A DNA stretch of 10,519 nt. Source: CAZCPB01 sp964500365. Lineage in GTDB: Bacteria > Planctomycetota > Phycisphaerae > Phycisphaerales > UBA1924. Shown piece after piece: positions 6,722 through 10,519 of this stretch. The notes under the pieces were generated by a model, which saw nothing but the letters and a program-made list of their open reading frames with translations, did no database searches and was not told where the DNA came from. The stretch lies in the NCBI GenBank assembly GCA_964500365.1, contig CAZCPB010000152.1, positions 1 through 10,519 on the forward strand, written 5' to 3'. Made by a program: the position numbers and the translations under genes. Each line of letters starts with the position of its first letter. Position 1 is the first letter of the stretch.

Positions 6722-7300
6722 TTACGAGCCCGGTATGGCAGGAGCAGGAGCGGACTTGGACCCCATCGGCTTGGTTTCCGCCAAGGGTGCGACATGAGGG
6801 ACCGGGGCGGTGGCCGCGGGCAACTCCTGCGGCGCCGGGTGGGCGAGGGTCTGCTTGAGCCTGTCCAGAATCCCGAAGAAAAGTCGCGGCCTGAGAGCGA
6901 GCACAAAGCTGAACAGCGAGAGCGTTCCGGTCAGACGCGCATAGTCGTCCGGCCCGTCCATGGCGAACGGCGTGCCGGTGACGACGAGCAGGCCGGCGAC
7001 AATGACGAGGTACACGACGAACCCGGTCGCCAGGGCCCGCGCCAGCGTTCTCAGGATGCGGATCTGCTGCTCGGCGAAGCTTGGGTGATGAACTCCGTAG
7101 TCATCGGTCGGCATCGAGCACCCAAGGCACAGCGCGGCGCCTCCCGCCACACCCGCAAGGCAGCTCAACGCCGCGAGATTGGTCGGCGAATACGTGAGCA
7201 CGCTCAGCAACACCAGTTGCCAGAATCCGGGTGACGAACCGAAGAACCTGTGAAGCACGAGTTCGACGCGGTCGGGATTGAAGGGCGCGCTTTCCGTCAA
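6722..7300 (-). CDS. Membrane protein of unknown function, C-terminal part after apparent frameshift
   Basis: The frame can start at TTG 7300 (192 residues) but stays open upstream to a TGA at 7352-7354. It begins LTESAPFNPDRVELVLHRFF and contains hydrophobic stretches at about 26-61 (WQLVLLSVLTYSPTNLAALS onward) and 88-109 (ALATGFVVYLVIVAGLLVV). A weaker one follows near 125-150. A Pro/Ala-rich tail follows, with APVPHVAP and SAPAPAIPGS. No family was recognised. Codon third positions become GC-rich in this frame just where the overlapping upstream frame loses that bias. It therefore looks like the second half of one gene with 7661-7300, not a separate gene with a TTG start. It ends 7 nt from the convergent peptidase gene. 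Confidence 0.55.
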   Translation of the reverse strand: MTESAPFNPDRVELVLHRFFGSSPGFWQLVLLSVLTYSPTNLAALSCLAGVAGGAALCLGCSMPTDDYGVHHPSFAEQQIRILRTLARALATGFVVYLVIVAGLLVVTGTPFAMDGPDDYARLTGTLSLFSFVLALRPRLFFGILDRLKQTLAHPAPQELPAATAPVPHVAPLAETKPMGSKSAPAPAIPGS

Positions 7301-7661
7301 CCGTTCGCCGGAGGCGGTAGAGGTCGGCCCGCAGGTCCGACCACGACCGGATCAGCCCGACCTCGCCGGCGGCGGTGGTGCCGCTTGCCGACAAAGGGGC
7401 ACCCGGCGTCGCCTTGTCGGTGACGTCTCCGTCATGCACCGTGTCCACGCTCGCCACATTCAGCAAATGCCTGAATTGCTCGCTGGAGAGGGTCGACCCG
7501 AGTCCGAACAGCGCGAACCAGCCCACGACGCACGCAACGAGGAGCGCCGCGATCGCGAACCACTGCGCGCGGAAGAGGACAGCGGTCGTTATTACTCCGA
7601 GCCGCCCGCTCCGGGACGAACCCGCGGAAAGAACACCGACTGTCGGTGCGAGCGCGGTCAT
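7101..7661 (-). CDS. Membrane protein of unknown function, N-terminal part; frame lost after about 7303
   Basis: ATG 7661 has GGGGAGGG 6 nt upstream, a strong ribosome site. About the first 118 residues look genuine: a polar start, one transmembrane helix at about 33-54 (WFAIAALLVACVVGWFALFG), then a soluble stretch with SSEQFRHLLNVASVDTVHDG and LIRSWSDLRADLYRLR. After this the frame becomes Arg-rich (RTVDGKRALQSRPRRTRAS) and its codons lose third-position GC, while the overlapping frame (6722-7300) gains it. The last 65 or so residues to the stop at 7101 are therefore probably not native. Joining the two frames near 7303-7313 gives a membrane protein of about 310 residues. No family was recognised. 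Causes could be mutation, assembly error or programmed shifting. Confidence 0.55.
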   Translation of the reverse strand: MTALAPTVGVLSAGSSRSGRLGVITTAVLFRAQWFAIAALLVACVVGWFALFGLGSTLSSEQFRHLLNVASVDTVHDGDVTDKATPGAPLSASGTTAAGEVGLIRSWSDLRADLYRLRRTVDGKRALQSRPRRTRASQVLRFVTRILATGVAERAHVFADQSRGVELPCGCGGRRRAVPWVLDADR

Positions 7662-7702
7662 GGCGAACCCTCCCCTTCAAAGGACGATCATCCCTTCGCA
7701 CC

Positions 7703-7724
7703 GGCGAACGCTTCTAGGCGAACG
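7703..7724. repeat. Direct 8-bp repeat upstream of the split membrane-protein gene
   Basis: GGCGAACG occurs at 7703-7710 and 7717-7724, start to start 14 bp. A third GGCGAAC is at 7662-7668, next to the start codon. The copies lie 40-65 bp upstream of the minus-strand ATG at 7661, where a regulator could bind. This may be chance in GC-rich DNA. Confidence 0.3.
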
Positions 7725-7763
7725 GACCGTCCATCCGGTAGATCGCTCGTGCCGCAGCGTTTG

Positions 7764-8870
7764 TTACGCGGGTTCCTGTGTATCGGGGAAGTCGGCCTCG
7801 GCCCCCGCTAGAACCGACCGGAGCGCGTTCAGCACGTGATCGACCGTGATCCGGTCCACGCGGCAGCGGTCCGGGTGGTCGTCGGCGACCTCGCTTTCGG
7901 GCAGGCTTGGGTCGGCGAGCACGATCTCCTCTGGCGCGCCCGGGCGCGTCGGGATCGTGGTCCACCGGTGGTCCGTCGGCCCGAAGAGCGACACCAGCGG
8001 CACTCCCAGCGCCGCGCCGAAGTGGCGGGGGCCCGTGTCGTTGGTCACCATCAGCGATGCCCGGCGCACGACCTCCTTCAACGCGCCGAGCGTGATCCCC
8101 AGGCGCGGCAGTTCGACGCATCTCGCCGCGGGCGCTGCCACGGCGATCCTCGAGACCAGTTCCGCTTCGCCCGGCGCGCCGTTGATCACGGCGCGGAGCC
8201 CGTGCGTGCCCGCGAGGTGCTCGGCGACGAGCGCGAAGCGCTCCGGCGGCCAGCGCTTGGCCTCGTTGTTCCCGCCGGGGTTCAGCACCGCGAAGCGCTC
8301 CCCCTCGCGCACCCCGGCGCGCTCGAGCACGGCGGCGCCCGCGGCGCGCTGCTCGTCGGTGATCCCCAACTCCATCGGCGCGACACCCCCGCGCCAGTCC
8401 GGGACGGGGGCGTCGAGCAGCCTCTCGCACGCCAAGCGCAGGTAGTACTCGACGGCGGGCACGGGCGCCCAGCGGCCCGACGGCGTCTTCGGCGCGTCCA
8501 GCCGGTCGGTCAGGAGCATGCCGCGGGCGTCGCGGTCGTAGCCGATGCGCCGGCCGATGCCGGCGATCCGCGTGATGAGCGCGCTCGAGAACGAGTTGGT
8601 CAGGAGCAGCGCGGTGTCGTACCGGCGCGGCCGGACCTTCGCCGCGGCGAGCTTCGGACCCATGATCCCGGTCGGCCGCGCGACGTGGACCTCGTCGAAG
8701 AACCCCGAGCCGGCGAGCACCTCGTCGATCCCGGGACGCACGAGGGCGCCGATAAAGATCCCCGGCAGCGAGCGGCGCACGAGCCGAAGCGCCGGGGTGG
8801 CCATGACCGCGTCGCCGACCCACGACGGGCAGACGACCAGGAGCCGCAGCGTGTGGGGCGGCGCGCTCAT
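7764..8870 (-). CDS. waaF: Glycosyltransferase family 9 (ADP-heptose:LPS heptosyltransferase II-like)
   Basis: This 368-residue GT-B enzyme has full family length. The N-terminal acceptor domain begins LLVVCPSWVGDAVMATPALR (residues 10-29), the classic family 9 start with the Asp20 equivalent of the catalytic acid/base. The C-terminal donor domain has LNPGGNNEAKRWP (196-208) and TNDTGPRHFGAALGVPLVSL (276-295), where NDTGPRH contacts the sugar nucleotide. FGPTDHRWT follows. This points to a heptosyltransferase II-like enzyme adding heptose or a related sugar during LPS core or other envelope glycan assembly at the inner face of the inner membrane. The exact donor and acceptor cannot be set from sequence, so the symbol is by similarity. 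Its ATG overlaps the stop of the upstream 101-residue gene (ATGA) with no Shine-Dalgarno sequence, indicating coupled translation. Confidence 0.9.
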   Translation of the reverse strand: MSAPPHTLRLLVVCPSWVGDAVMATPALRLVRRSLPGIFIGALVRPGIDEVLAGSGFFDEVHVARPTGIMGPKLAAAKVRPRRYDTALLLTNSFSSALITRIAGIGRRIGYDRDARGMLLTDRLDAPKTPSGRWAPVPAVEYYLRLACERLLDAPVPDWRGGVAPMELGITDEQRAAGAAVLERAGVREGERFAVLNPGGNNEAKRWPPERFALVAEHLAGTHGLRAVINGAPGEAELVSRIAVAAPAARCVELPRLGITLGALKEVVRRASLMVTNDTGPRHFGAALGVPLVSLFGPTDHRWTTIPTRPGAPEEIVLADPSLPESEVADDHPDRCRVDRITVDHVLNALRSVLAGAEADFPDTQEPA

Positions 8871-9172
8871 GGGTCGAAGGGTTCGTCGGGCTCTTGGCGC
8901 GAGGGGTCTTCTCCCCAGAGCGTGCCGGCCCTGAACTTGCCCTCATACCAGGAGTTGGTGAGCCGCCGCAGTTCCGCGAGGAAGCCGAGGGCCGCGAGCT
9001 TGTCGGCGGCGATGGTCACGGTCACCGAACCGCCGTCGGAGGCGATCGCGACGAGCGTGACGCCGGTTCGTTCGAGGATGGCGCGGGCGGTGGCTTCGAC
9101 GGTGCCGCGGACTTTCGGATCGTCGAGCGGACTGCCGCGCAGGGCGCGGAGCCGCACCGTGCTCGTTTCCAT
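8867..9172 (-). CDS. Small protein of unknown function, coupled to the glycosyltransferase
   Basis: This is a 101-residue soluble protein from ATG 9172; a GTG at 9181 would add three residues. The middle shows an alternating helix/strand pattern (VEATARAILERTGVTLVAIA, then GGSVTVTIAADKLAALGFLA), followed by a Trp/Tyr-containing helix and an acidic Pro-rich tail ending EPFDP. No signal peptide or membrane segment is present and no family was recognised. Codon use matches its neighbours, and the frame joins the glycosyltransferase through an ATGA overlap, which supports it as real. TACAGT lies 7 nt before the ATG at 9172 with no ribosome site, so a leaderless start there is favoured over the GTG. 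A role linked to the glycosyltransferase is only a guess from position. Confidence 0.75.
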   Translation of the reverse strand: METSTVRLRALRGSPLDDPKVRGTVEATARAILERTGVTLVAIASDGGSVTVTIAADKLAALGFLAELRRLTNSWYEGKFRAGTLWGEDPSRQEPDEPFDP

Positions 9173-9179
9173 CGGTCCC

Positions 9180-9185
9180 ACTGTA
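9180..9185 (-). promoter_or_regulatory. Possible -10 hexamer of the 101-residue protein gene
   Basis: On the minus strand TACAGT fits TAnnnT and ends 7 nt before the ATG at 9172. No Shine-Dalgarno sequence is present. The spacing suggests a leaderless transcript of the two-gene unit with the glycosyltransferase. No clear -35 is seen. Confidence 0.35.
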
Positions 9186-9230
9186 CCACGGCCCCCGAAC
9201 TTGGGGCTCCCCGGACCCGGTGCGCGCTGC

Positions 9231-9236
9231 TATAAA
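9231..9236 (+). promoter_or_regulatory. Possible -10 hexamer of the OPT transporter gene
   Basis: TATAAA lies 7 nt before the ATG at 9244 in an otherwise very GC-rich spacer, and no Shine-Dalgarno sequence precedes the start. This again fits a leaderless start. A TTGGGG at 9201-9206 is too far (24 nt) to be a good -35. Confidence 0.4.
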
Positions 9237-9243
9237 CCCCACC

Positions 9244-10519
9244 ATGGCCATCGAGCACCTCACCGACGAGCAGGTCCGGACGTGGACGCGCGAGCAGAAG
9301 GATTCATGGTGGCTGGAGCGGGTGTGGCGCGGCGACATGCCGCAGCTCACGCTCCGTTCGGGGGCGACGGGGTTCGTCCTCGGGGCGGTCCTCAGCGCGA
9401 CGAACCTGTACGTCGGCGCCCGCACAGGGTGGACGCTGGGCGTGGGGCTGACGAGCGTGATCCTGGCGTTCGCGGCGTTCAAGGTCATGTCGAGGCTCGG
9501 AGCCCGCGACATGACGATCCTGGAAAACAACGCGACCCAGTCGGTCGCGACGGCCGCGGGGTACATGACCGGCCCTCTCATCTCGGGCATGGCCGCGTAC
9601 ATGTGGGTCCAGAACGAGACGATCCCGTGGTGGCAGATGATGCTGTTCAACGTGGTGCTGTCGCTGCTCGGAGTGCTGGTGGCGTTCCCGATGAAGCGCC
9701 GGTTCATCAACGACGAGCAGCAGCCCTTCCCCGAGGGCCGGGCGTGCGGCGTCGTGCTCGACACGCTGTACACGTCGTCGGCGGCGGTGGGGATGTTCAA
9801 GGCCAAGGCGCTGGCGGTCTCGGCGGGGGTGGCGGGGTTCATCGCGACGATCTCGGGCGAGAGCCTGATGAAACTCGTCCAGTCCAAGTGGCTGGGACTG
9901 GAGAAGGCATGGAACCTGCCGCATCACCTTGACGGCTGGTACTACGCCATGGCGGCCAAGGGCTGGGTCCCCCTGCCGCGCCTGGCCGGCGTGGACATTC
10001 GGCAACTTTCGCTCTCGCCGACGCTGGACCTGGCCATGTTCGGCGCGGGCGGCCTGATGGGGATCCGCACGGCGGCGAGCATGATGGTCGGGGCGCTGGT
10101 GAACTTCGCGATCATCGTGCCGTGGATGATCTCGGAGGGGCAGATCGTGCCGCGGTCGGGGTCGGTCGCGGCGGGCGACGCGGTCTTCGGGCGGGCGCAC
10201 ATCCTGAACACGTGGGCGCTGTGGTGGGGCATCTCGATCATGGTCGTGGCGTCGATGGTGTCGCTGTTCGCCAAGCCGAAGATCTTCGTCGAGGCCTTCC
10301 GCATGGCGACGGGGAAGCGCGACCAGCGCGGGCGCGACGTGCTCGCGCACATCGAGCTGCCCCTGCGGGTCTCGTGGATCGGGATCCCGATCGTCGGGGC
10401 CCTGGGCGTGTACATGGCCCACGAGTGGTTCGGGGTCTCGTGGCTGCTGGGGGCGCTGGCGATCCCGCTGATCATCGTGCTCACGCTGATCGCGGCCAGC
10501 AGCACGGCGATGACGAGCA
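9244..10519 (+). CDS. OPT-family oligopeptide transporter, N-terminal part (3' end outside window)
   Basis: The frame is open from ATG 9244 to the end of the window (425 codons). After a polar cytoplasmic start (about 1-38), residues 39-80 give the first helices, beginning TLRSGATGFVLGAVLSATNL and then YVGARTGWTLGVG. LENNATQSVATAAG (93-106) and DEQQPFPEGRACGVVLDTLY (157-176) are OPT signatures, the latter matching the PFPxG block of the family. Further helices follow, including GLMGIRTAASMMVGALVNFA. The OPT superfamily imports oligopeptides or metal chelates across the inner membrane by proton coupling; the bacterial members' substrates are mostly unknown. Full-length members usually run past 550 residues, so a good part is missing. 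It is divergent from the 101-residue protein gene, 71 bp between starts, and appears leaderless. Confidence 0.9.
   Translation, partial: MAIEHLTDEQVRTWTREQKDSWWLERVWRGDMPQLTLRSGATGFVLGAVLSATNLYVGARTGWTLGVGLTSVILAFAAFKVMSRLGARDMTILENNATQSVATAAGYMTGPLISGMAAYMWVQNETIPWWQMMLFNVVLSLLGVLVAFPMKRRFINDEQQPFPEGRACGVVLDTLYTSSAAVGMFKAKALAVSAGVAGFIATISGESLMKLVQSKWLGLEKAWNLPHHLDGWYYAMAAKGWVPLPRLAGVDIRQLSLSPTLDLAMFGAGGLMGIRTAASMMVGALVNFAIIVPWMISEGQIVPRSGSVAAGDAVFGRAHILNTWALWWGISIMVVASMVSLFAKPKIFVEAFRMATGKRDQRGRDVLAHIELPLRVSWIGIPIVGALGVYMAHEWFGVSWLLGALAIPLIIVLTLIAASSTAMTS

Noticed and set aside
4120..6906. A very long open frame on the minus strand (928 codons) opposite the metallopeptidase gene.
   Set aside because: It is Arg/Val/Ala/Gly-rich with no recognisable motif, the usual mirror of a GC-rich gene. 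The plus-strand frame has signal peptide, zinc motif and named domains.
9191..9207. GCCCC/GGGGC hairpin between the divergent genes, considered as a terminator.
   Set aside because: It has only 5 bp of stem, no T-tract, and lies upstream of both genes, so there is nothing to terminate.
7836..9932. A 698-codon plus-strand open frame across the glycosyltransferase, small protein and transporter genes.
   Set aside because: It crosses three well-supported genes and is low-complexity Arg/His/Pro-rich; it is a shadow of the minus-strand codon bias.

Overview
The window is GC-rich DNA with strong third-position GC. It probably comes from a planctomycete of the Phycisphaerae type. This is inferred from three things: a secreted metallopeptidase that combines PA14 domains with a terminal dockerin-like EF-hand pair, the remains of a membrane protein with a CxxC zinc-ribbon end of a kind common in that group, and ordinary Gram-negative-type housekeeping genes. 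No rRNA, tRNA, CRISPR array, integrase or transposase was seen. No complete new multi-gene system could be supported; the unusual points are local ones.

Layout, left to right. (1) The 3' end of a pyruvate phosphate dikinase gene (1-377, +). (2) A gap to 1011 holding a large imperfect hairpin built of degenerate 7-bp units (394-481) and a decayed short membrane-protein gene (about 519-986). (3) A NucS-like nuclease with a C-terminal DUF4268-like domain (1012-2130, +). (4) A minus-strand pair, an NADPH-dependent FMN reductase followed by a Nif3/YqfO-family protein (4001 down to 2207). (5) A divergent secreted multidomain metzincin (4174-6714, +), ending 7 nt from a convergent gene. (6) A minus-strand block: a 101-residue unknown protein coupled by an ATGA overlap to a family 9 glycosyltransferase (9172 to 7764), then a membrane protein split by an apparent frameshift (7661 to 6722). 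(7) The 5' part of an OPT-family transporter (9244 to the window end, +), which runs off the end of the window.

The genes do not form an obvious single pathway. PPDK is central carbon metabolism, the FMN reductase and Nif3-like protein are cytoplasmic housekeeping or redox functions, the glycosyltransferase acts in envelope polysaccharide or LPS core assembly, and the metzincin is exported. One pattern links several starts. Three intact genes and one decayed gene have a -10-like hexamer ending 6-7 nt before the start codon and no Shine-Dalgarno sequence, which suggests leaderless mRNAs. The other independent starts have clear GGAG or GGAGGG sites.
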